From NCBI RefSeq assembly GCF_002563855.1, contig NZ_PDJQ01000001.1:1-64000 (forward strand): a DNA stretch of 64,000 nt, read 5' to 3'. The translations under genes were made by a program, and so were the position numbers. The notes below the pieces were generated by a model, which was given only the letters and a program-made list of their open reading frames with translations, ran no database searches and was not told where the DNA came from. Positions 42,711 through 51,081 of this stretch are shown piece by piece. The stretch comes from Tepidiforma thermophila (GTDB lineage: Bacteria > Chloroflexota > Dehalococcoidia > Tepidiformales > Tepidiformaceae). How positions within the stretch are numbered: position 1 is the stretch's first letter; each line of letters begins with the position of its first letter.

Positions 42711-43460
42711 TCAGGGGCAGGCCGCTTCGATATCGAGCAGGAGGCGGGCGACCCGGGCCATATCGCCGGGGCGGTGGAGGAGGAACCACTCCTCACGGAG
42801 GAGGGCAGGCACGATCCCGGGCGGGAAGATGGCGGCCGGGTCGCCGCCGGGGAGCTGGGAGCGGTGAGCGGCGAGCGCTGCGCGTTTGCGGTCTGCGACG
42901 GCGGCGATGGGGATCCGGAAGTCGGGGCGTTCGACGCCGAGGTCGGCCGGTGCGACGGCGGGCGGGTTGCCGAGGATGGGCCTGCAGAGTTCGTACTGGG
43001 GGAGGAAGAGGCCGGAGGGGAAGGCGGCGAAGAGGAGTGCCGGCGGTGCGGGGGCTGCGTCGACGGCGGCGACGACGGCGCGGTGGAGGGCGAGGTGGTC
43101 GGGGTGGCCGTAGGCGCCGTCGGGGCCGAGGGTGAGGAGGAGGTCGGGGGCGGCGGCGGCGATGGCGGCGGCGACGGCATCGGCAAGGCGGGGGTCGCGT
43201 GCGAGGCCGCCATCGGGGAGGCGGGGCGAGGGGCCGGCTTCGGCGCCGAGGACGGCGCAGGAGCGGGCGAGTTCGGCGAGGCGGAGGTCAGCGAGAGCTG
43301 CCGGGTCAGCGGCGGCGCCGTTGTGGCACTGGCCGGCTTCGCCGGCGGAGATGGCGATGACGGTGCAGATCCAACCGGCGCGGGCGGCGAGGGCGAGGGT
43401 CCCGGCGACGCTGTAGGCCTCGTCGTCGGGGTGGGGGATAAGGGCGAGGATGCGGGGCAC
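42711..43460 (-). CDS. PIG-L family N-acetylglucosaminyl deacetylase-like protein
   Basis: A 249-residue LmbE/PIG-L enzyme. The zinc-binding motif PHPDDEAYSVAGTL (residues ~9-22) and the second GPDGAYGHPDHLALHRAV (~110) are intact. Members deacetylate GlcNAc-containing lipids or thiol precursors (mycothiol, bacillithiol). The start GTG at 43460 lies 6 nt behind TACCAT. The substrate is not visible; the nearby glycan export genes are a hint only. Confidence 0.9.
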   Translation of the reverse strand: MPRILALIPHPDDEAYSVAGTLALAARAGWICTVIAISAGEAGQCHNGAAADPAALADLRLAELARSCAVLGAEAGPSPRLPDGGLARDPRLADAVAAAIAAAAPDLLLTLGPDGAYGHPDHLALHRAVVAAVDAAPAPPALLFAAFPSGLFLPQYELCRPILGNPPAVAPADLGVERPDFRIPIAAVADRKRAALAAHRSQLPGGDPAAIFPPGIVPALLREEWFLLHRPGDMARVARLLLDIEAACP

Positions 43461-43466
43461 GGGGCA

Positions 43467-43472
43467 ATGGTA
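43467..43472 (-). promoter_or_regulatory. -10 box (TACCAT) for the PIG-L gene, leaderless arrangement
   Basis: TACCAT on the minus strand ends 6 nt before GTG 43460. Confidence 0.45.
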
Positions 43473-43508
43473 CGTGCCGGGGCGATGGTTCGTCAGGGGC
43501 GAAAGACA

Positions 43509-43544
43509 GTCGGCCGGTAAGGTGGTAGATTCTCGCCGGCCGAC
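43509..43544. promoter_or_regulatory. Inverted repeat around a -10-like box upstream of the SDR operon
   Basis: GTCGGCCGG and CCGGCCGAC are perfect 9-bp arms 18 nt apart; TAGATT at 43526-43531, a plausible -10 box, lies between them. Transcription would start near 43538 with a ~64-nt leader that ends in GAGGAG before the ATG at 43602. It could be an operator or, if transcription starts upstream, a hairpin. Confidence 0.4.
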
Positions 43545-43601
43545 GGGGCGGAGAGTCCCGGGCGGCCGCGAAGACCCCTGCAGAGGAGTTCGAACAGCAG
43601 C

Positions 43602-44552
43602 ATGGCCGGGAGATTGGAAGGCAAAGTTGCGATTGTGACGGGAGCTGGCCGGGGCATCGGCCGGGCCGAGGCGCTGGCGCTGGCGCGCGAGGGGTGCCGG
43701 GTCATCGTGAACGACGTCGGCGGGAGCGCGGCCGGCGAGGGTCGCGACACGACGCCTGCGGAAGAGGTGGTGGCGGAGATCAAGAAGATGGGCGGCGAGG
43801 CGGTCCCGAACTTCGGCGACGTGACCTCGATGGCGGACGGCGAGGCGATGGTGAAGCAGGCGCTCGATACGTGGGGCCGGCTCGACATCCTCGTGAACAA
43901 CGCGGGCATCCTGCGGGACCGGATCATCTTCAACATGACGGAGGCGGAGTGGGATGCGGTCATCGCGGTGCACCTGAAGGGCCATTTCACCATCACCAAG
44001 CATGCGGCGATGGTGTTCCGGCAGCAGCGGAGCGGCCGAATCATCAACACGAGCTCGGAGTCGGGGCTCGGCAACCTCGGGCAGGCGAACTATTCGGCCG
44101 CGAAGGAGGGTATCGTCGGGCTGACGCGGACGCTGGCGCTCGACCTCGGGAAGTACGGGGTGACGGCGAACGCCATCCGGCCGCGGGCGGCGACGCGGCT
44201 GACGCTCAGCCCTGAGATGGAGGCGGCCCGGGCGCGGCGGGCGCAGCTCGCGGCGCAGGGGCAGGAGCCGGCGACGCCGCCCACCTCGGCGGAGGATGCG
44301 ATCGCGCGGATCGCGTCGATGTCGCCGGAGCTGGTCGCGCCGCTGGTGGTGTACCTCTGCCTGCCGGAGGCGGCGAACGTCAACGGGCGAGACTTCATCG
44401 TGGGAGGCGATGAGATCAGCCTGATGAGCCTGCCGACGCGGGAGAAGACGATTTACAAGAAGGGCGGATGGGACCTCGAATCGCTCATCGAGGTGTTCCC
44501 GGGGACGCTGGGCGCCGGGCTGGTGAATCCGCGGCCGCCGGAGCAGAGCTGA
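43602..44552 (+). CDS. SDR dehydrogenase, 17beta-HSD4/(3R)-hydroxyacyl-CoA dehydrogenase-like
   Basis: A 316-residue SDR: VTGAGRGIGRAEAL, VIVNDVGGSAAGEGRDTTPAEEVV (an acidic-after-beta2 pattern that fits NAD), LVNNAGILRDRIIFNMTEAEW, catalytic Ser in NTSSESGL and YSAAK. The RDRIIFNMTEAEWD segment and length are typical of multifunctional-enzyme type 2 dehydrogenase domains that act on acyl-CoA or steroid thioesters. It is followed immediately by a second SDR (TGA then GTG with no gap). Confidence 0.9.
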   Translation: MAGRLEGKVAIVTGAGRGIGRAEALALAREGCRVIVNDVGGSAAGEGRDTTPAEEVVAEIKKMGGEAVPNFGDVTSMADGEAMVKQALDTWGRLDILVNNAGILRDRIIFNMTEAEWDAVIAVHLKGHFTITKHAAMVFRQQRSGRIINTSSESGLGNLGQANYSAAKEGIVGLTRTLALDLGKYGVTANAIRPRAATRLTLSPEMEAARARRAQLAAQGQEPATPPTSAEDAIARIASMSPELVAPLVVYLCLPEAANVNGRDFIVGGDEISLMSLPTREKTIYKKGGWDLESLIEVFPGTLGAGLVNPRPPEQS

Positions 44553-45329
44553 GTGGCGGGGCGGCTCGCGGGGCGTGTCGCGTTCGTCACGGGCGCAGGG
44601 TCGGGGATCGGCGAAGCCTCGGCCCTGCGCTTTGCGGCGGAGGGGGCAGCCGTGGCGTGCGCGGATATCGACGGCGCGGCTGCGGAGGCGGTCGCGGCGC
44701 GGGTCGCGGAGCACGGAGGGCGCAGCCTCGCGCTTGAACTGGATGTGACCGATGAGGCAGCGTTCGTGGCTGCGCTGGACCGGACTGTCCGGGAACTGGG
44801 CGGGCTGCACGTGGTGTTCAACAACGCGGGGATCGGCGGGCGCGGCCACTCGTGGGAGCGGACGATCGCGGTGAACCTGACGGGGGTGTACTACGGCTGC
44901 TTCCACGGGTGCGCCCGGCTGGCCGAGCTGGGCGGGGGCGCGGTGGTGAACACGGCCTCGGTGGCGGGGCTGAACGGCCTCGTCGGGCCGCCGCTGCCGG
45001 GCGCCGAGCTTTCGCCGGTGCTGCCCGGCGCGGGCGCCTACACGGCGGCGAAGCACGGCGTGGTGGGGCTGACGCGGCAGTTTGCCATCATCTACGGGAG
45101 GCGCGGGGTGCGGGTGAACGCCGTGGCGCCGGGGTACATCGTCACGCCGATGACGGCGGAGATCCGTTCGCTGGAGATGGCGGAGGAGTTCCTGGTCGGC
45201 CTCCACCCGATGGGGCGGCTGGGGCGGCCGGAGGAGGTGGCCGCGGCGGCGGCGTTCCTCGCGAGCGACGACGCCTCGTTCATCACGGGGACGGTGCTGC
45301 CGGTCGACGGCGGCTACGACGCGCGCTGA
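44553..45329 (+). CDS. SDR family oxidoreductase
   Basis: A 258-residue classical SDR: VTGAGSGIGEASALRFAAEG, CADIDGAAAEA (Asp for NAD), VFNNAGIGGRG, catalytic Ser in NTASVAGL and YTAAKHGVV, and SFITGTVLPVDGGY. It starts with GTG directly after the stop of the preceding SDR gene. Together with the two phosphotransferase-like genes behind it, it recalls acyl-CoA/steroid catabolic clusters of actinobacteria. Confidence 0.92.
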   Translation: MAGRLAGRVAFVTGAGSGIGEASALRFAAEGAAVACADIDGAAAEAVAARVAEHGGRSLALELDVTDEAAFVAALDRTVRELGGLHVVFNNAGIGGRGHSWERTIAVNLTGVYYGCFHGCARLAELGGGAVVNTASVAGLNGLVGPPLPGAELSPVLPGAGAYTAAKHGVVGLTRQFAIIYGRRGVRVNAVAPGYIVTPMTAEIRSLEMAEEFLVGLHPMGRLGRPEEVAAAAAFLASDDASFITGTVLPVDGGYDAR

Positions 45330-45352
45330 AGGCCGGGCAGCGGGCGGGGCCG

Positions 45353-45358
45353 TACAAT
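45353..45358 (+). promoter_or_regulatory. -10 box (TACAAT) for the phosphotransferase-fold genes
   Basis: TACAAT ends 7 nt before the ATG at 45366. Confidence 0.45.
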
Positions 45359-45365
45359 CCGGGGG

Positions 45366-46301
45366 ATGGTGCCGCGCCCGGCCGACTTCGAACCGTGGCT
45401 GAACCGGCTGCCGGGCTTCGAGGATGCCCGGGTGGGTTCGATCACGGCGGTCGACGGCGGCGCCTCGAATGTGACCTGCCGGGTGGAGCTGCTCTCGGGG
45501 ACGGTGCGGCGGGTGTGCCTGCGGCTGCAGCGGGAGCGGGGAATTTTCGAGCCGTACGATGTCATCCGCGAGGGGCGGGTCATCGCGGCGCTGGCTGCGA
45601 CGGATGTGCCGGTGCCGCGGCTGCTGGGGATGGAGCCCTCGGCGGATCCGCTCGGCGCGCCGTTCATCGTGCTGGAGTGGGTCGATGCGCCGCACATGGG
45701 GCTGGCGCCGGATGCGGACTTCGATGCGTTCACGCGGATGGTGGCGCGGATCCATGCGGTCGACTGGCAGGCAGCCGGGCTGGCGTTCCTCGGCGTCCCG
45801 GCGAGCGTGCCGGAGGCGCTGGAGCGTGACCTTGCGGCGGTGGAGGCGCGGATGCCGGGGTTCGGCTGCGCGGGCGAGCCGCTGCTGGAGGACGCGCTGT
45901 CGCGCCTGCGTGCAACGGTCCCTGCGGAAGGGAGGCTGGCGCTCTGCCAGGGCGATATCAACGTGTTCAACTACCTGTTTCGCGGCGGCGAGGTGGTGAG
46001 GGTGGTCGACTGGGAGCAGGCGCGGATTTCGGACCCGCGGGTCGATGTCGGGCAGCTGCTGGCGCTCTCGCACCTGAAGGGTGCGCCATTCGGGCCGGCG
46101 GAGCGGATGCCCTTTGCGGTGCGCTACCGGGCGGCTGCGGGGGCGGACCCGGGCGACCTGCGCTGGTTCCGGGCGATGTGGCTCTGGCAGCTGGCGGTCA
46201 TCCACTACGGGTGGCGGCGATACGGCAACGGCAGCACTCCCTGGTATTCGCTGGAGCAGGCTTCGGAGCTGCTCCTGATGGCGCTGGCAGAGCTGGACTG
46301 A
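45366..46301 (+). CDS. APH/ChoK-fold phosphotransferase family protein (variant active site)
   Basis: A 311-residue protein of the aminoglycoside-phosphotransferase/FadE36-like group. N-lobe: GGASNVTCRVEL, VCLRLQRERGIFEPYDVIREGRV and the PFIVLEWVDAP hinge. The catalytic loop reads CQGDINVFNYLF, so the usual His of HGD is Gln while Asp and Asn are kept. The metal-binding VVDWEQARISDPRVD is intact. In actinobacteria such proteins sit beside acyl-CoA dehydrogenases and SDRs and may phosphorylate hydroxyacyl-CoA. The next gene is a paralogue. Confidence 0.85.
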   Translation: MVPRPADFEPWLNRLPGFEDARVGSITAVDGGASNVTCRVELLSGTVRRVCLRLQRERGIFEPYDVIREGRVIAALAATDVPVPRLLGMEPSADPLGAPFIVLEWVDAPHMGLAPDADFDAFTRMVARIHAVDWQAAGLAFLGVPASVPEALERDLAAVEARMPGFGCAGEPLLEDALSRLRATVPAEGRLALCQGDINVFNYLFRGGEVVRVVDWEQARISDPRVDVGQLLALSHLKGAPFGPAERMPFAVRYRAAAGADPGDLRWFRAMWLWQLAVIHYGWRRYGNGSTPWYSLEQASELLLMALAELD

Positions 46302-47263
46302 TGCACTGGACGGAGCGGCTGGCGGCGTACCTCAGGGAGCAGCTACCGGCGGCCGAGCGGGTGGAGGTGAGGAATCCCCGGGCGATGCCGGCCGGGGCGA
46401 GCAACGAGACGGTGGGGTTCGACCTGTGTGTGTGGGCCGATGGGTGCACCTGGGCGCTGCCGATGGTGCTGCGGCCGCAGCGGGAGGCAGGCATCCTCGC
46501 GCCGTACGACGTGAGCCGGCAGTACCGGGTGCTGCGGGCGCTGGCCGGCACGCATGTGCCCGTGCCGGCGGCGGCGTGGCTGGAACCGACCGGCGCGGTG
46601 CTTGGGGTGCCGTTCTACGTGATGAGCCGTGTGCGCGGGAAGACCCTGCCGCTCTTCTGGTACGGGCGGTCGGAGCGGCTGCCGGCGGCGGCAGCGGCGC
46701 TGGCGGCGGTGCACGCGGTGGACTGGCGGGCGGCGGGGCTCGAATTCCTGGCGGAAGGGCCGGCCGAGGATCCGCTGGAGGCAGAGCTGGGGCCGTGGCG
46801 GGCACGGGCGGAGCGGCTGCGGATTGCGCGGGCGCCGCTCCTCATCGCGCTGGGGGAGTGGCTGCGGGCGAACCAGCCCGCGGATGCGCGGGTGGCGCTG
46901 CTCCACGGCGACCCGAACCCGGGCAACTACCTGTTCGCGGGCAGGCAGGTAGTGGCGGTGCTGGACTGGGAGCTGGCGGCGCTGGGCGACCCGCGCTCCG
47001 ACCTGGGGTTCTATGCGGCGCTGCAGACGGTATTCGGCGGGATGGGCGGGCCGCGGGGCGAAACGCTGCTCTCGGAGGCGTACGCGGCGGTGACCGGGCA
47101 GCAGCTGACCGCGCTGGAGTACTACGAGGCGCTCGGACTGTACCGGATGGCGATCGTGATGGCGGGCTGGGCGGGCCGGTTCGGGGCGATGTCGGCGGGG
47201 CACACGCTGGAAGTCATCGCGCGGCGGCTCGCGGTGCTGCTCGGCCCGCGATGGGAAGGGTGA
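46301..47263 (+). CDS. APH/ChoK-fold phosphotransferase family protein
   Basis: A 320-residue paralogue of the preceding gene with a canonical catalytic loop, LLHGDPNPGNYLF (~residue 205), and VLDWELAALGDPRSDLGFY. N-lobe: MPAGASNETVGFDL, MVLRPQREAGILAPYDVSRQYRVL and FYVMSRVRGK. ATG 46301 overlaps the previous stop (TGATG). Its last 50 nt overlap the convergent phoR gene. The substrate is unknown; acyl-hydroxy compounds fit the SDR context. Confidence 0.87.
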   Translation: MHWTERLAAYLREQLPAAERVEVRNPRAMPAGASNETVGFDLCVWADGCTWALPMVLRPQREAGILAPYDVSRQYRVLRALAGTHVPVPAAAWLEPTGAVLGVPFYVMSRVRGKTLPLFWYGRSERLPAAAAALAAVHAVDWRAAGLEFLAEGPAEDPLEAELGPWRARAERLRIARAPLLIALGEWLRANQPADARVALLHGDPNPGNYLFAGRQVVAVLDWELAALGDPRSDLGFYAALQTVFGGMGGPRGETLLSEAYAAVTGQQLTALEYYEALGLYRMAIVMAGWAGRFGAMSAGHTLEVIARRLAVLLGPRWEG

Positions 47264-48737
47264 AGACGAAGGTGGTGCCGCGGCCGAGTTCGCTGGTGGC
47301 CCAGATTTCGCCGCCGTGGGCCCGGACGATTTCGCGGGCGATGGCGAGGCCGAGGCCATAGCCTTTGCGGCCGTTGGCAGGCTCGCGGGTGGTGCGGCTG
47401 CGGTAGAACCGTTCGAACAGGTGCGGGAGGTCTTCTGAGGGGATGCCGGGCCCGGTATCGGAGACGGCGACCTGGATGGTGCCGGGCTGGAGGTCGCGGC
47501 AGGTGACGCGGACGGTACCGCCGGGCGGGGTGTAGCGGAGGGCGTTGTCGATGAGGTTGTTCATGACCTGCTCGAGGCGGTCGAAGTCGCCGCGGACGCG
47601 AGCGGTGCCGGAGGGTGCAAATTCGAGGCGAATGCCGTGCTCTTCGGCGCGCAGGCTAAAGACGTCGGCGAGGTGGGCGAAGAGCTCGTTGAGGTCGACG
47701 TCGTTCTGCTCCATGGAGACCTGGCCGGATTCGATGCGGGAGAGGTCGAGGAGCTCCTGGACGAGGCGGAGGACGCGAGCGGATTCGTCGCTGATGACGC
47801 GGGCGGAGCGCTGGATGCCCTCGGGGTCGTCGATGGTGCCGTCGAGGATCGCTTCGCTGAAGCCGCGGATGGAGGTGAGCGGGGTTTTGAGTTCGTGGGA
47901 GATGTTGGCGAGGAAGTCGCGGAGGGTTTGCTGGGAGCGCTGGACTTCTTCGGTCATGCGGTTGAAGTTGGCGGCGAGGTCGCGGACTTCGCGGGGGCCG
48001 GTGGCCGGCACGCGCTGGCGGTAGTTGCCGCGGGCGACGGAGCGTGCGGCGCGGGCGATGTTGCGGAGGGGGGCGGCGACGCTCTGGCTGAAGGCGAAGC
48101 CGAGGACGAGGGCGGCGGCGACGCCGATGAGGCCGGAGAAGAGGAGGCGCGGCATGAGGTCGCCGACGATTTCGCCGAGGGAGGCGGCCGGGCGTGCGAC
48201 GATGATGGCGGCGGCGCCGGTTTCGCTGAGGGCCTGGAGGACTTCGGGCTCGAGGGCCATGGAGACGCAAAGGAGCGGCTGGCGGCCGGGGACTTCGAGG
48301 CGGCAGCGGCGCGGCTCGAGGGCGGCTGGGGAGCCGGGCGGGGGGAGCGGCTGGCTGGCAAGGTCGCGGACGACGGCGTTATCGAGGGAGAGGTCGGCGG
48401 GGGATGACGTGAGGCCGGGGATAACGCGGCCGTTGGCGTCGACGAGGGCGAGGGCGGTTTCGGCGGAGACGCGGTTGGGCCGGCCGAGGAAGCTGCGGAG
48501 GGTGAGGAGGAGGTCGTTGGTGGTCGGGACGGGGTCGCCGGGGGCGGTTTCGAGGCGGGCCTGCAGCTCGGCGTTGGCCTGGGCGTTGATGAGGCGGCCG
48601 AGGTCTTCGAGGTTGCCGTAGGAGATGTCGTCGCGGTAGCCACCAATCTGGAGGAAGAGGGAGAGTGCGGCGAGGAAGAGGGTGACCGCGATGATGAAGA
48701 GGTAGGTGAAGAGCAGGCGGACCTGGAGGCTACCCAT
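47214..48737 (-). CDS. phoR: Sensor histidine kinase, PhoR-like
   Basis: A 507-residue membrane kinase: TM1 (residues ~7-30), an extracytoplasmic domain (~31-190), TM2 (~200-222), a HAMP domain (VAAPLRNIARAARSVARGNY), HisKA with FLANISHELKTPLTSIRGF (His ~290), and HATPase boxes NNLIDNALRYTPPGG, DTGPGIP, FERFYRS and GLGLAIAREIV. Assigned as phosphate sensor because it lies with phoB beside pstSCAB-phoU. The large extracytoplasmic domain is bigger than in E. coli PhoR. It starts 77 nt after phoB. Confidence 0.82.
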   Translation of the reverse strand: MGSLQVRLLFTYLFIIAVTLFLAALSLFLQIGGYRDDISYGNLEDLGRLINAQANAELQARLETAPGDPVPTTNDLLLTLRSFLGRPNRVSAETALALVDANGRVIPGLTSSPADLSLDNAVVRDLASQPLPPPGSPAALEPRRCRLEVPGRQPLLCVSMALEPEVLQALSETGAAAIIVARPAASLGEIVGDLMPRLLFSGLIGVAAALVLGFAFSQSVAAPLRNIARAARSVARGNYRQRVPATGPREVRDLAANFNRMTEEVQRSQQTLRDFLANISHELKTPLTSIRGFSEAILDGTIDDPEGIQRSARVISDESARVLRLVQELLDLSRIESGQVSMEQNDVDLNELFAHLADVFSLRAEEHGIRLEFAPSGTARVRGDFDRLEQVMNNLIDNALRYTPPGGTVRVTCRDLQPGTIQVAVSDTGPGIPSEDLPHLFERFYRSRTTREPANGRKGYGLGLAIAREIVRAHGGEIWATSELGRGTTFVFTLPIAGRAAPRAAAR

Positions 48738-48814
48738 GGGGCTGACGGGGGTTGCGGGGCAGCCGGCGGGTCACGGCGGGCGGGCTCCGGGGGAAAGGAT
48801 GGGCGACCGGCGGT

Positions 48815-49495
48815 TCAGGCCTCGGGTTCGACGAGCTTGTAGCCGACTCCGCGCAGGGTTTCGATCTGGACGGTCGCGTTGACCAGTTTAGAGCGGAGGT
48901 GCTGGACGTGGACATCGACGGTGCGGGTTTCGCCGGCGAAGTCGTAGCCCCAGACGGAGCCGAGGAGCTGGTCGCGGGTGAGGGCGATGCCGGGGTTTTC
49001 GACGAAGGCGACGAGAAGGTCGAACTCCTTGGTGCGGAGGTCGAGGAGCTGGCCATCGACGCGGGCTTCGCGGCGGGCCTTATCGACGCTGAGGTTGCCG
49101 ATGGTGATGGCGGTTTGCGGCTTCCGGCCGCCTTCGACGCGGTGGAGGATGCGCTTGACGCGGGCGACGAGCTCGCGGGGGTTGAACGGCTTGGCCATGT
49201 AGTCGTCGGCGCCGAGTTCGAGGCCGACGATCTTGTCGATGTCGTCGGAGCGGGCGGTGAGCATGATGACGGGGACGTCGCTTTCGCGCCGGAGTTCGCG
49301 GAGGACTTCGAAGCCATCGAGGCCGGGCATCATGACGTCGAGGACGACGAGGGCCGGGGGCGACTGGGCGAAGCGTGCGAGGGCATCGCGGCCGTCGGCG
49401 GCGTGTTCGACGGTGAACCCTTCCTTTTCGAGGTAGAGGGCGTTGAGGTCGCGGATGTTGGCTTCGTCGTCGACGAGGAGGATTTTCTGGGCCAT
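48815..49495 (-). CDS. phoB: Response regulator, PhoB/OmpR family
   Basis: A 226-residue regulator: receiver domain with acidic pocket DDE (~9), phosphoacceptor in VVLDVMMPGLDG (~52), conserved Thr in MLTARSD and Lys in MAKPFNPREL, followed by a winged helix (LLVAFVENPGIALTRDQLLGSVWGYDF, ending VQIETLRGVGYKL). It is divergent from pstS. ATG 49495 is chosen by the family start MAQKILLVDDE; a -10-like CATACT lies on the minus strand at 49529-49534. Confidence 0.9.
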   Translation of the reverse strand: MAQKILLVDDEANIRDLNALYLEKEGFTVEHAADGRDALARFAQSPPALVVLDVMMPGLDGFEVLRELRRESDVPVIMLTARSDDIDKIVGLELGADDYMAKPFNPRELVARVKRILHRVEGGRKPQTAITIGNLSVDKARREARVDGQLLDLRTKEFDLLVAFVENPGIALTRDQLLGSVWGYDFAGETRTVDVHVQHLRSKLVNATVQIETLRGVGYKLVEPEA

Positions 49496-49823
49496 GGGCG
49501 CCTTGTGGCCGTGGAGGTAGGTGGTTCGAGTATGCGCCGGGGGCTCATGGTCCGCCACCGGGCGGAAGCCCGGACGGGGGAGCTGGCGGACCAGGAGCCC
49601 CGGGCGACCTGGCCAGGCAGACGGGCGGGGCCGTCGTCCGCCTGCTGCCTGAAGGTATGTTCGCGGGCGGAGCCGGGGGAATCAGCGGCGAGCTGCAAAG
49701 CGGGTGTAAAACCTTGACGAAGCGCCGGGGTGACGGGCCGCTGCCGTTAAACCCGGGTTAAAGGGGCGGGGGGAGCATGCGGCACGAAGCACCAACCATA
49801 CTGACTTCAGGGGGAATAGCTTG
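49496..49823. promoter_or_regulatory. 328-bp phoB-pstS intergenic region
   Basis: No gene is seen here. It holds -10-like CATACT on each strand (minus 49529-49534 for phoB, plus 49797-49802 for pstS), the direct repeat at 49746-49762, and GTGTAAAA at 49704-49711 whose complement contains TTTACA. The pstS leader ends with AGGGGG before ATG. Confidence 0.5.
49746..49762. promoter_or_regulatory. Direct repeat with 11-bp period upstream of pstS (Pho-box candidate)
   Basis: GTTAAA, 5 nt, GTTAAA; on the other strand TTTAAC, 5 nt, TTTAAC. OmpR-family regulators such as PhoB and PhoP bind direct repeats with this period, and the motif resembles the Bacillus PhoP TTAACA-type repeat. It ends 34 nt upstream of the likely pstS -10 box, further than usual. 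Confidence 0.5.
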
Positions 49824-50987
49824 ATGCTTCGCAACGTACGTGGAGGGAAGTGGGCGATCCTGCTTGGAGCGCTCGTGTCCCTCATCGCACTGGTCGCGGT
49901 CGCGTGCGGCGGCGACGACGATGACGAAGGCGGCGAGACGCCGGCTGCGGGTCCGACGGCCACGCAGCCGTCGGGCGGCCAGGCGGGGTCTCCGACTGCG
50001 CAGCCGACGCCCACGGTTGCGGCCGGGAAGCCGGTGCCGCCGGCGAACAAGGATGAGCTCGCCAAGCTGAAGGGCGAGATCATTATCGACGGGTCGTCGA
50101 CGGTGTACCCGGTGACGGCGGCGGCGGCGGAAGAGTTCCGCAAGTACGCGAAGGACGTCCGCATTTCGGTCGGCATTTCGGGCACGGGCGGCGGCTTCAA
50201 GAAGTTCTGCAACGGCGAGACGGACATCCAGGACGCCTCTCGGCCGATCGACCCGAAGGAAGTCGAGGCGTGCAAGGCGAAGGGGATCGAGTACATCGAG
50301 CTGCCGGTGGCGTATGACGGCCTGTCGGTCGTGGTGAGCCCGAAGAACACGTGGGCGCAGTGCCTCACGGTGGCCGAGCTGAAGAAGATCTGGGAGCCGG
50401 ATGCCCAGGGGAAGATCACGAACTGGAAGCAGGTGCGGGATTCGTTCCCGGACAGGCCGCTGAAGCTGTACGGCGCGGGCGCGGACTCTGGGACGTTCGA
50501 CTACTTCACCGAAGCGATCGTGGGCAAGGCGAAGTCGAGCCGCGGCGACTACCAGGCGTCGGAGGACGACAACATCCTCGTCCAGGGCGTGAGCGGTGAC
50601 GAGAACTCGCTCGGCTACTTCGGCTATGCGTACTACGTAGAGAACCCGGGCAAGCTGAAGCTCGTCGCAATCGACGAGAAGGGTGACGGCAACTGCGTGC
50701 TGCCGAGCGAGGAGACGATCCGCACCGGCAAGTACCAGCCGCTGTCGCGGCCGATCTTCATCTATGTCCGAAAGGAGGCTGCGGAGCGGCCGGAGGTCCA
50801 GGCGTTCGTGAAGTTCTACCTGAGCAAGAGCTTCACGCCGATCATCCCGACCAAGGAAGTCGGCTACGTCCCCCTGACGGACGAGCTGTACGCCGCGATC
50901 ACCAAGCGGTTCGAATCGAAGACGCTCGGGACGCTGTTCCCGAAGGGTGCTGAGGTCGGGGCGACGCTCGACCGGTACCTGAAGTAA
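49824..50987 (+). CDS. pstS: Phosphate ABC transporter substrate-binding lipoprotein PstS
   Basis: A 387-residue lipoprotein: signal peptide with lipobox-like ALVAVAC (Cys ~32), an Asp-rich then Thr/Pro-rich linker, and a PstS fold with [46 protein letters not shown] by position (phosphate-binding S, GTGGG, D) and [12 protein letters not shown]. It binds phosphate outside the membrane and delivers it to PstCA. It heads pstSCAB-phoU. The linker style is the same as in HmuT. Confidence 0.95.
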   Translation: MLRNVRGGKWAILLGALVSLIALVAVACGGDDDDEGGETPAAGPTATQPSGGQAGSPTAQPTPTVAAGKPVPPANKDELAKLKGEIIIDGSSTVYPVTAAAAEEFRKYAKDVRISVGISGTGGGFKKFCNGETDIQDASRPIDPKEVEACKAKGIEYIELPVAYDGLSVVVSPKNTWAQCLTVAELKKIWEPDAQGKITNWKQVRDSFPDRPLKLYGAGADSGTFDYFTEAIVGKAKSSRGDYQASEDDNILVQGVSGDENSLGYFGYAYYVENPGKLKLVAIDEKGDGNCVLPSEETIRTGKYQPLSRPIFIYVRKEAAERPEVQAFVKFYLSKSFTPIIPTKEVGYVPLTDELYAAITKRFESKTLGTLFPKGAEVGATLDRYLK

Positions 50988-51026
50988 GGTGCAGCCGGCC
51001 GGCGACAACCTGGCCGGCCAGGATGG

Positions 51027-51064
51027 AGGCTGGCAGGGGGCGCAGCCTGGCCCCCTGCCAGCCT
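51027..51064 (+). terminator. Strong hairpin between pstS and pstC
   Basis: AGGCTGGCAGGGGGC, 8-nt loop, GCCCCCTGCCAGCCT: a perfect 15-bp stem. Just before it GCCGGCC and GGCCGGC can form a second, smaller hairpin. There is no T-run. Placed between binding protein and permease, it probably limits read-through or protects the pstS mRNA 3' end. Confidence 0.7.
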
Positions 51065-51081
51065 AACGTTTCGGGAACGGG

